Shown piece by piece: positions 51,700 through 59,306 of a DNA stretch of 64,000 nucleotides. The position numbers were made by a program, and so were the translations under genes. The notes under the pieces were generated by a model that saw only the letters and a program-made list of their open reading frames with translations, was not told the origin of the DNA and ran no database searches. Within the stretch, counting starts at the first letter, position 1. Every line of letters begins with the position of its first letter. Source of the stretch: Oceanihabitans sp. IOP_32. GTDB lineage: Bacteria > Bacteroidota > Bacteroidia > Flavobacteriales > Flavobacteriaceae. The stretch covers positions 911,001-975,000 of the forward strand of contig NZ_CP040813.1 of assembly GCF_009498295.1 (NCBI RefSeq). The letters run 5' to 3'.

Positions 51700-54283
51700 T
51701 ATTTTATCACATAAAATTTTAACAAACTGCCTCTTAGCAGTAATAACTTTAAGCAGTGTTAACCTACAGGCGCAAGAGACCACCTATAAAGACGGTGCAA
51801 AATACACTCTAGGAAGCATTTCGGTTTCTGGAAATACCAGCTTTAGCGAGCAAACTATTGTTACTTATTCTGGCTTACGAAAGGGAAAAGAAATGATTAT
51901 TCCAGGTGAAGACATAAGCAATGCTATAAAGAAACTTTGGAACTCCAAATTATTTAACGATATCGAAATTTACGTTACCAAGATTGAAGGTGATATAGCC
52001 CATCTAGAAATTAGATTATCGGATTTACCACAACTTAACGAAATTAAAATTAACGGCGTTAAGAAACGTAAAAAAGAAGATATTATTAAAAATACAGGTT
52101 TACAAAAAGGGGTAAAAGTTACAGAAAACCTTATAACAAACACCAAAAACTTTTTAACCAAAAAATACAAAAAGGAAGGTTTTTACAACACTAAAATTCT
52201 TATAAACACTATTGAAGTAAAAGATACCATAAAAACAGCTCGAGTTAATATGGTATTAAATATAGATAAAGGCGAAAAAGTTAAGGTCAAAGACATTGTG
52301 TTTAATGGCAACGCTGTTTTAAGCAATAGAAAGCTAAGAAAAAGCATGTCGAACACGAAGAAAATCAATAGACTTCGCATATTAAAACGTTCAAAATTTA
52401 TTGATTCGGCATATCAGCAAGATTTAACGAAAATAATCGACAAGTATAAGGAAAACGGTTATAGAGATGCCCGTATATTATCAGACAGCTTAATTGTAAA
52501 CGACAATAAAAAAACGGTTTCTATTCATATAGATATTAATGAGGGTGAACAATACACCTTTGGCGATATCAGTTTTATTGGTAATACGGTATATAGCAAC
52601 GACTATCTAACGCGCTTTTTAAGGATTAACAAAGGCGATACCTATAACGGAATATTACTTCAAAAACGTATTGCAGATAACTCAAGACCCGATGCTATAG
52701 ACATTACCAACCTGTATCAAAATAGTGGTTATTTATTCTCGACTATAAACCCAGTGGAGGTCAATGCAGAGGGCAACGTTATTGATATGGAAATTAGAAT
52801 ATCTGAAGGTAAACCCGCCTATTTTAATAAAGTATCGGTTGCTGGAAACGACAAAACAAACGACCACGTGATCTACAGAATGTTACGTACCCGTCCGGGA
52901 CAGTTATACAGCAAAGAAAATGTTGTTAGATCGGTTCGAGAACTAGGGCAATTAGGCTTTTTTGATGCCCAAGAAATATCCCCTAATTTTATCAACCCTA
53001 ATCCTGTTGAAGGTACTATAGATATGGAATATGCGGTTAAAGAAACAGGTTCCAGCCAAATAGAACTGCAAGGTGGTTACGGTGGTGGCGGATTTATAGG
53101 TACACTAGGACTTTCTTTTAATAACTTTTCTATTAAAGACATCTTTAAAAAAGATGCCTATAAACCGATACCTATGGGCGATGGTCAAAAATTAGCCCTA
53201 CGCTTACAAGCCAGCCGATTTTACCAAACCTATAGCTTCTCTTTTTCAGAGCCGTGGTTAGGAGGGACAAAACCAATACAGTTTTCAACCTCACTATCGC
53301 ATACAAAACAATTTTTATACAATCCAGTAACACGAAATGCAGACAAGAGTAAACGTTTTAATATTACAGGTATTTCTGTTGGCTTGGCAAAACGATTAAC
53401 GGTGCCAGACGATTATTTTACCTTATCGCAAGCTATAAGTTTTCAGCACTACGATTTACAAAACTATAATACTGGACTCTTTACCTTTGGTGATGGCGAA
53501 TCTAATAACCTGTCTTACACCATCGGATTAAGCCGAAACAATACCCGTATAGACCCTATATATCCAACAGGAGGATCAAACTTTTCGGCAACTGCCAAGC
53601 TTTCTTTTCCTTATTCTTTATTAGATAATGTGGATTATAAAGGCCTAAAGCAAGAACGTGACGATTTGCAAATCATACTTCAAGACAATACAAGAACCGA
53701 TCTTGAAAGAACTGAAGCTTCCAATAGAATTGGAGACATAGACCAAGAGCGCTACAAACTTCTAGAATTTTATAAAATTAACTTTAAAGGCGATTGGTAT
53801 GCAGAAATTGTAAAAAATCTAGTACTTAGACCAAGTGTAGAATTTGGATTTCTAGGCGCCTATAATAATGATAGAGGTGTTATTCCTTTCGAGCGCTTCT
53901 TTCTAGGTGGCGATGGTTTAGGAAGTTATAGTTTAGACGGAAGAGAGTCTATAGCATTACGCGGCTATCCTAACCAATCATTATCAGACCAAGATGGAGG
54001 TACGGTTTATAATAAATTCTCTTTAGAACTTCGTTACCCAATTACCCTAAAAGCTTCGGCTAAAATATTTGCTCTAGGCTTTGTAGAAGGTGGGGCATCT
54101 TATAACAGTTTTAAAGATTATAACCCGTTTTCTATAAAGCGATCGGCTGGTTTAGGTGTTCGAATTTTTATGCCTGCATTTGGATTGTTAGGTATAGATT
54201 TCGGACATGGATTTGATGCCTTACCAGGGCAAACCGTTAAACATGGTTGGGAAACGCACTTTATTATAGGACAGCAATTTTAA
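51683..54283 (+). CDS. bamA: Outer-membrane protein assembly factor BamA
   Basis: Central Omp85 component of the BAM complex that inserts barrels into the outer membrane. About 866 residues: signal peptide (1-28, SVNLQAQ), five POTRA domains (about 40-460, with LGSISVSGNTSF, LNEIKINGVKKR, VKDIVFNGN, FGDISFIGN and FNKVSVAGN), and a C-terminal barrel with the VQGY-like GGYGGGG and ALRGYP. It ends in an aromatic strand, FIIGQQF. The GTG at 51683, overlapping uppS by 17 bases, is the likeliest start; TTG at 51671 is an alternative. Confidence 0.93.
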   Translation: MNNLANILSHKILTNCLLAVITLSSVNLQAQETTYKDGAKYTLGSISVSGNTSFSEQTIVTYSGLRKGKEMIIPGEDISNAIKKLWNSKLFNDIEIYVTKIEGDIAHLEIRLSDLPQLNEIKINGVKKRKKEDIIKNTGLQKGVKVTENLITNTKNFLTKKYKKEGFYNTKILINTIEVKDTIKTARVNMVLNIDKGEKVKVKDIVFNGNAVLSNRKLRKSMSNTKKINRLRILKRSKFIDSAYQQDLTKIIDKYKENGYRDARILSDSLIVNDNKKTVSIHIDINEGEQYTFGDISFIGNTVYSNDYLTRFLRINKGDTYNGILLQKRIADNSRPDAIDITNLYQNSGYLFSTINPVEVNAEGNVIDMEIRISEGKPAYFNKVSVAGNDKTNDHVIYRMLRTRPGQLYSKENVVRSVRELGQLGFFDAQEISPNFINPNPVEGTIDMEYAVKETGSSQIELQGGYGGGGFIGTLGLSFNNFSIKDIFKKDAYKPIPMGDGQKLALRLQASRFYQTYSFSFSEPWLGGTKPIQFSTSLSHTKQFLYNPVTRNADKSKRFNITGISVGLAKRLTVPDDYFTLSQAISFQHYDLQNYNTGLFTFGDGESNNLSYTIGLSRNNTRIDPIYPTGGSNFSATAKLSFPYSLLDNVDYKGLKQERDDLQIILQDNTRTDLERTEASNRIGDIDQERYKLLEFYKINFKGDWYAEIVKNLVLRPSVEFGFLGAYNNDRGVIPFERFFLGGDGLGSYSLDGRESIALRGYPNQSLSDQDGGTVYNKFSLELRYPITLKASAKIFALGFVEGGASYNSFKDYNPFSIKRSAGLGVRIFMPAFGLLGIDFGHGFDALPGQTVKHGWETHFIIGQQF

Positions 54284-54555
54284 TTAATAAAGAAGTTGAA
54301 ATTTACTTTGGCATGATATTTTCTAACCATACTATGATGATTTAAAAAGACTTGACGTTATAAAAATAAAATTTGTTAGATTTGAACAGCACTAAAAACA
54401 CTGGTAAGCATTAAAAACATAACCCATCCGTTAGTTGTAAATTTTATAGCCACAATAACTATAAGCCTATTAAAAAGATGAAACCTACGTTCTTAAAAAA
54501 TATCGTGATACCTCAAAACAGTCCACGTAGATTATACGCGGTAAAAACAAGAGTT

Positions 54556-55380
54556 ATGGTTGGCAGCATACCATTAAAAGTTCTTTTTTTATTGACCATA
54601 ATATTTACGTTAAGCCTAGATTTACATGCCCAACGCGGGGTAAGAATTGGATATATCGATACCGAGTATATTCTGGAAAATGTTCCCGAGTATCAAGAGG
54701 CCATGGCTTTATTAGATGACAAAGCTCAAAAATGGAATATTGAAATTCAAGAGAAGCTAAGTATCATTAAACAAAAACGCAACGATTTAAGCAATGAAAA
54801 AGCACTTTTAACCAAAGAATTAATTGATGAACGTGCCGATGATATTTCTTTTGAAGAACAAGAAATATTAGATTATCAACAAAAGCGATTTGGACCTAAT
54901 GGGGATTTAGTTATTCAGAAGAAACAATTAATGCAGCCTATACAAGATCAAATTTTTGCGGCTGTACAAGATTTGGCCTCTAGTAGAAATTACGATTTTA
55001 TTTTTGATAAATCTACAGACCTTGTCATGCTGTATTCGGCAAAAAAATTCGATTTAAGCGAACAGATTTTACGAAATATTATAAGAACAGCTAATCGCCG
55101 ACAGCTAAAAACAAAAGAAGAAATAAAAGCTGCCAAAAACGAAGACATCGTTCCTGAGGTTAATTTAGAACTAGAAGCACGAGAAAAAGCGTCGCAGCAA
55201 AAGCAAGAAGAACGAGAAAGTTTAGCTGAAAAAGCTAGGCAAGAAAGGCTCGCAGCTCGCGAGGCAAGAATTAAAGCGAATGCAGAAAGACGTCAAAAAA
55301 TATTAGACGAACGCGCCAAAGCTAAACAAGAAAAATTGGACGCTAAAAAGAAAGCCAAAGAAAATAAACCCGATAATTAA
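54556..55380 (+). CDS. OmpH/Skp-like periplasmic chaperone, long form
   Basis: Skp-type chaperone that escorts outer-membrane proteins to BamA. About 274 residues: signal peptide (1-25, LHAQ), then RIGYIDTEYILENVPEYQEAM, long coiled-coil arms and a distinctive Lys/Glu/Ala-rich C-terminal extension (about 175-274) absent from the E. coli protein. An upstream ATG at 54478 would add 26 residues before the signal peptide; I prefer 54556 because it gives a compact signal sequence. It follows bamA. Confidence 0.85.
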   Translation: MVGSIPLKVLFLLTIIFTLSLDLHAQRGVRIGYIDTEYILENVPEYQEAMALLDDKAQKWNIEIQEKLSIIKQKRNDLSNEKALLTKELIDERADDISFEEQEILDYQQKRFGPNGDLVIQKKQLMQPIQDQIFAAVQDLASSRNYDFIFDKSTDLVMLYSAKKFDLSEQILRNIIRTANRRQLKTKEEIKAAKNEDIVPEVNLELEAREKASQQKQEERESLAEKARQERLAAREARIKANAERRQKILDERAKAKQEKLDAKKKAKENKPDN

Positions 55381-55467
55381 ACACAAAGCACAAAAAAAAA
55401 CAACCTAATAAAAAGAAAATACGAACAACAATTAAATAACCTATAACACATTAATACTATTTTAAAA

Positions 55468-55974
55468 ATGAAAAAAATTAAATCTATTTTATTTGCAACT
55501 GCATTATGTATTGGAGCCGTAAGTTTTACACAAGCGCAAAACAAAGTTGCTCATATAAACACACAAGAATTGATTACGGCGATGCCAGAAATGAAAGCTG
55601 CTCAAACTCAGCTTGAAACGCTAGGTAAAACCTATCAAACGGATATTCAAAATATGGCTACTGAGTTTCAAAATAAAGTTAAACAATATGATGCTGAGGC
55701 GTCATCTAAAACTCAAGAAGAAAATACTAAAAGAGCTCAAGAAGTCCAAACTATGGAACAAAACATTCGTCAGTTTCAAGGTCAGGCCCAGCAAGATCTT
55801 CAAACTAAAGAAATGGAGCTTTTAAAACCAATAACCGAAAAAGCAAAAGCTGCAATTTTAAAAGTATCAAGAGCTCAAGGTTTTGATTATGTATTAGACT
55901 CTGCTCAAGGTGTAGTTATTATGGCCGATGGCAAAGACTTACTTGACGATGTAAAAAAAGAATTAGGCATTTAA
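55468..55974 (+). CDS. OmpH/Skp-like periplasmic chaperone, short form
   Basis: A 168-residue protein with a signal peptide (1-23, TQAQ), the Skp opening NKVAHINTQELITAMPEMKAA, a Gln/Glu-rich coiled coil and the C-terminal FDYVLDSAQGVVIMADG. A second, shorter paralogue in tandem with the previous gene; two Skp-like genes after bamA is the usual Bacteroidetes order. Confidence 0.92.
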   Translation: MKKIKSILFATALCIGAVSFTQAQNKVAHINTQELITAMPEMKAAQTQLETLGKTYQTDIQNMATEFQNKVKQYDAEASSKTQEENTKRAQEVQTMEQNIRQFQGQAQQDLQTKEMELLKPITEKAKAAILKVSRAQGFDYVLDSAQGVVIMADGKDLLDDVKKELGI

Positions 55975-56010
55975 ACCCTAATATACTTTAGGAGTACATT
56001 ATAAAAAAAA

Positions 56011-56037
56011 GCTACCTTGCAAAAGGTAGCTTTTTTT
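56011..56037 (+). terminator. Terminator after the second ompH gene
   Basis: GCTACCTT (56011-56018), 4-base loop, AAGGTAGC (56023-56030), then seven T. Perfect 8-bp stem, 36 bp after the stop and 21 bp before murI. It probably sets murI apart or allows partial read-through. Confidence 0.88.
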
Positions 56038-56057
56038 ATGATTCAAATTTATAACTT

Positions 56058-56840
56058 ATGAGTACACTCCCTATAGGTATTTTCGATTCTGGTGTTGGCG
56101 GCACGACAGTATGGAAAGAAATCCATAAGCTTCTACCTCAAGAAAGTAGCATTTATCTCGCCGATAGCCGAAATGCGCCTTATGGCCCAAAAGCGAAGGA
56201 CACCATTATTGAACTCTCTTCCAAAAACACCGAATATTTATTAAATAAAAACTGTAAACTAATAGTAGTGGCTTGCAATACCGCGACCACAAATGCCATA
56301 GATTATTTACGAAAAACTTATAATACCCCTTTTATTGGCATAGAACCCGCTATTAAACCTGCGGCATTACTAACCAAAACCAAGGCTATTGGTATTCTAG
56401 CGACAAAGGGAACCTTAAGCAGTTCTTTATTTTCGAAAACTTCAGACTTGATTACTAATAATATAAAAATTATTGAGCAAATTGGCGAGGGCTTAGTAGA
56501 GCTTATTGAAAATGGAAAACTACACTCTAAGGAGATGAAAGCTTTACTAAAACTATATCTACAACCCATGCTCGATGCCCATATTGATTATCTCGTTTTA
56601 GGTTGTACGCACTACCCCTATTTAATACCGTTACTTATAGATTTACTTCCAAAACACGTGAAAATTATAGATTCTGGAGAAGCTGTAGCACGGCAAACAA
56701 AAGTCGTTTTAAAACAACATAATTTATTAAACAACCAAATTGGCATAAAGTCAAAACACAATTTTTACACCAATGCCAATCCTAGTGTCCTACAATCCCT
56801 TTTAAATGAAAAATATAATGTAGAATATCTCGACTTTTAA
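56058..56840 (+). CDS. murI: Glutamate racemase
   Basis: Makes D-glutamate for peptidoglycan. The 260-residue protein has the two catalytic Cys: Cys73 in VACNTATT and Cys183 in LGCTHYPYL, with GIFDSGVGG (7-15) and YLADSRNAPYGPK. Length is normal. It ends the envelope gene block after the Skp-like genes. Confidence 0.96.
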   Translation: MSTLPIGIFDSGVGGTTVWKEIHKLLPQESSIYLADSRNAPYGPKAKDTIIELSSKNTEYLLNKNCKLIVVACNTATTNAIDYLRKTYNTPFIGIEPAIKPAALLTKTKAIGILATKGTLSSSLFSKTSDLITNNIKIIEQIGEGLVELIENGKLHSKEMKALLKLYLQPMLDAHIDYLVLGCTHYPYLIPLLIDLLPKHVKIIDSGEAVARQTKVVLKQHNLLNNQIGIKSKHNFYTNANPSVLQSLLNEKYNVEYLDF

Positions 56841-56850
56841 TAAAAGTCAC

Positions 56851-57073
56851 ACCAATTTAATTTTGAAATGTCGTATAGTTAATTTGAATTATTTCTTGCT
56901 TAGATGAGATACAAAATCAAAGCATAGCCAAAGTTATGGTTTTGTTATACCAAAATATGAGCGAAAAAGAACTGCGAAGCACATCATGAACACCTACATC
57001 ATGAACACCTATTTATAAAATATAAAAATGTAAGTAAACGAATTATAGGTAACAATACATGGTTAATTTGGTA
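56851..57073 (-). mobile_element. MITE-like element family 2, copy 5
   Basis: A 223-bp diverged copy in reverse orientation, from CCAATTTAATTTTGAAATG to GGTTAATTTGGTA. About 55 bp of the centre are missing relative to copy 3. It contains two tandem copies of a 15-bp unit, CATCATGAACACCTA. It begins 11 bp after the murI stop codon. The rest of the gap to 57234 has no gene. Confidence 0.7.
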
Positions 57074-57234
57074 CGATACATTAAGTTAAGAATTGCCACA
57101 TTTGTTGACGATCTTTTGTTGGGTTGTAACCATAAAACACAAGAAAGGGACTGTAAAAATTATATATTCACGAAGGGGCTAATTTAAAGCTACAACCCTG
57201 CGAATAAAACCAGACGCTTTTTCGGGGAAACGTT

Positions 57235-57750
57235 CTACTCCTTAAACCAACTAGAATACTTTATATAGTTATCGGCAATACGATGTATTTCGCCAGAAAC
57301 CAAAGCCTCACTAACGTCTCTTACTTTTTTTGCTGGCACTCCAGCGTAGATGCTTCCGGCCTCTACCCTAGTATTTTGGGTAACAACCGCTCCTGCAGCA
57401 ATAATACTGTTGCTTTCTACAATGCAATTATCCATTATTATGCTACCCATTCCTACTAAAACATTATCGTGAATGGTGCAACCATGTACTATCGCATTAT
57501 GCCCAATAGAAACATTATTACCAATATTTGTAGGTGATTTTTGATAGGTAGCGTGAATTACCGCACCGTCTTGCACATTGACTTTATTACCCATTTTTAT
57601 ATAATGAACATCGCCTCTAATTACAGCGCTAAACCAAACACTGCATTGGTTACCCATTTCAACATCGCCAACTATAGTAGCGTTTTCAGCGATGTAGCAA
57701 TCTTCAGGAATTTGTGGTGATTTACCGTTTACTGGTTTTATTACTGGCAT
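57235..57750 (-). CDS. Gamma-carbonic anhydrase-like hexapeptide-repeat protein
   Basis: A 171-residue left-handed beta-helix protein made of hexapeptide turns (IAENATIVGDVEMG, VNVQDGAVIHATYQ, NVSIGHNAIVHGCTIHDNVLVGMGSIIMD). Three His placed to hold zinc are visible: HATYQ, IGHNA and VHGCT. The group includes gamma-class carbonic anhydrases and the PaaY/YrdA acetyltransferase-like proteins; activity cannot be assigned from sequence alone. Confidence 0.87.
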   Translation of the reverse strand: MPVIKPVNGKSPQIPEDCYIAENATIVGDVEMGNQCSVWFSAVIRGDVHYIKMGNKVNVQDGAVIHATYQKSPTNIGNNVSIGHNAIVHGCTIHDNVLVGMGSIIMDNCIVESNSIIAAGAVVTQNTRVEAGSIYAGVPAKKVRDVSEALVSGEIHRIADNYIKYSSWFKE

Positions 57751-57990
57751 AGATTTGATTGTTTTTTATTCCCGCACATGCGGAAATCGCATTAAATATT
57801 ATTATGGGCTTCTTTGAGTCCTTGTTTTTTATATCCGTATCGCCCCACGCCCGCAAAAATTAGCTGGAAATACGCATTCGTGCATTGCCCAACAAATTTC
57901 ACAGATTTGCGCAAAATAAAACAAATATTTGTTTTTCAAAACGATAAAAGTGTCACTTAAAGGTAACTATTTATAAATTTATATCATTAA

Positions 57991-58221
57991 TGTCCGACAA
58001 AAGACATAAGACCGCTTCGCTAATAGACATAAGAACCAAGACTTGATTCTAACTACAAGACTTGATTCTAACTAACTGATAAACAGAAGTACTTTAAATT
58101 AACAAAATAGCTCCTTTAAATCTTAATAATTATTTCAAATAAGCAAGGTGACATTTTAAAAAAAGTGCAAAGTTCTTAATTTTAAAAGGATTGACAGCAT
58201 TTTAATATTTTTAATGGGACA
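57991..58221 (+). mobile_element. MITE-like element family 1, copy D
   Basis: A 231-bp element, nearly identical to copy C (38013) except that it carries a tandem duplication of a 19-bp unit, CAAGACTTGATTCTAACTA, and a few base changes (e.g. GGGACA instead of CGGACA at the right end). Bases outside read ATTA-A and C-TAG. The flanking DNA, 57751-57990 and 58222-58492, has no gene I can support; a CCCGCACATGCGG palindrome lies at about 57769. Confidence 0.78.
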
Positions 58222-58492
58222 CTAGCTAATTTATGTGTTATACAGGACAAAAATTTTAAATAAAAACACAAAACGCACATATTCGTTATGTTGTAGTTTG
58301 CTCGTTATACAGACCTGAAAAATTCCATATAGGTTATTTTTTAAAATTTAATTTTTGTCGAGTGCTAAAACATTTATGATATTTCACGGACATTCAATTA
58401 TTTTTTCCTGTTGTGCCCGAAAGCGTTTTTGTTAATAGTACAGTTAAAAAAAATGCTCCAATTTTTGAGTTTCCAGCCTATGCCAGGATTTT

Positions 58493-59227
58493 CTACTCGA
58501 AATAGGATAACAAATTTGATTTCTTTGATGGCGAAACCATAATTTCTTTTCCGTTGCTTAGCGCCACACTTCCACCTTTGCCCTTTCTGTATTTTACGAC
58601 TTCGTTTACATTAACTAAGTACGATTTATGGACGCGAACAAAGCTAGCGTCCTTTAAAATAGTCTCAAAATGTTTTAATGTTTTACTTACTAATTTCTTT
58701 TTGTTGTTGTTTAAATAAATTTCGGTGTAATTATCGCTGGCTTTACAATATAAAATGTCGGCTGTGTTAATAACCTCAAAACCATTTTGTAACGGAATAG
58801 TAATTTTACCGTTAACCCCATTGGTTTTTGGTTTTAATATTTGGTTTTGAAGTGCCTCTTCCTTGGTTTTTATCTCGCTAACGTAATCTACTGCTTTTAT
58901 AAGGGCGTCTATAGAAATAGGTTTCATTAAATAATAAGATGCATGAGCATTTAAAGCTTCAACAGCGTAATGATTATATGCCGTTACAAAGATGGTTTCA
59001 AAGCTAATATCACCAACTTTATCAAGCAAGTCGAAAGCATTTCCATAAGGCATTTCTACATCTAGAAAAATAAGGTCTAAATCATGATTTCTAATTAATA
59101 CTAGAGCTTCTTCTACATTTTCTGCTTCGCCCAAAACGCTAACATTCGGACAATATTTTTTTAGATAATTCTTTAAAATTTGCCTACTATTTTCTTCATC
59201 TTCGACTATTATTGAGCTAAGTTTCAT
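58493..59227 (-). CDS. LytTR-family response regulator
   Basis: A 244-residue regulator: receiver domain (1-120) with acidic pair DEE near 10, Asp56 in LIFLDVEMP, Thr in FVTAYNHYAVEA and Lys in MKPISIDA; then a LytTR DNA-binding domain (about 145-244) with ADILYCKASDNYTEIYL and FVRVHKSYLVNVNEV. Partner of the upstream kinase gene, whose stop lies 80 bp before this start. The regulated genes are unknown. Confidence 0.92.
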   Translation of the reverse strand: MKLSSIIVEDEENSRQILKNYLKKYCPNVSVLGEAENVEEALVLIRNHDLDLIFLDVEMPYGNAFDLLDKVGDISFETIFVTAYNHYAVEALNAHASYYLMKPISIDALIKAVDYVSEIKTKEEALQNQILKPKTNGVNGKITIPLQNGFEVINTADILYCKASDNYTEIYLNNNKKKLVSKTLKHFETILKDASFVRVHKSYLVNVNEVVKYRKGKGGSVALSNGKEIMVSPSKKSNLLSYFE

Positions 59228-59306
59228 TGATCTCTTTTTTTAATATTTACTGCTTTTCATACTCACTTAAAAAATTAACTATTTAATACCAGCACTGTTT
59301 TAGAAC

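Noticed and set aside
57120-57200. GGGTTGTA...TACAACCC arms before the gamma-carbonic anhydrase gene
   Set aside because: The arms are short and about 65 bp apart with no supporting context; probably chance.
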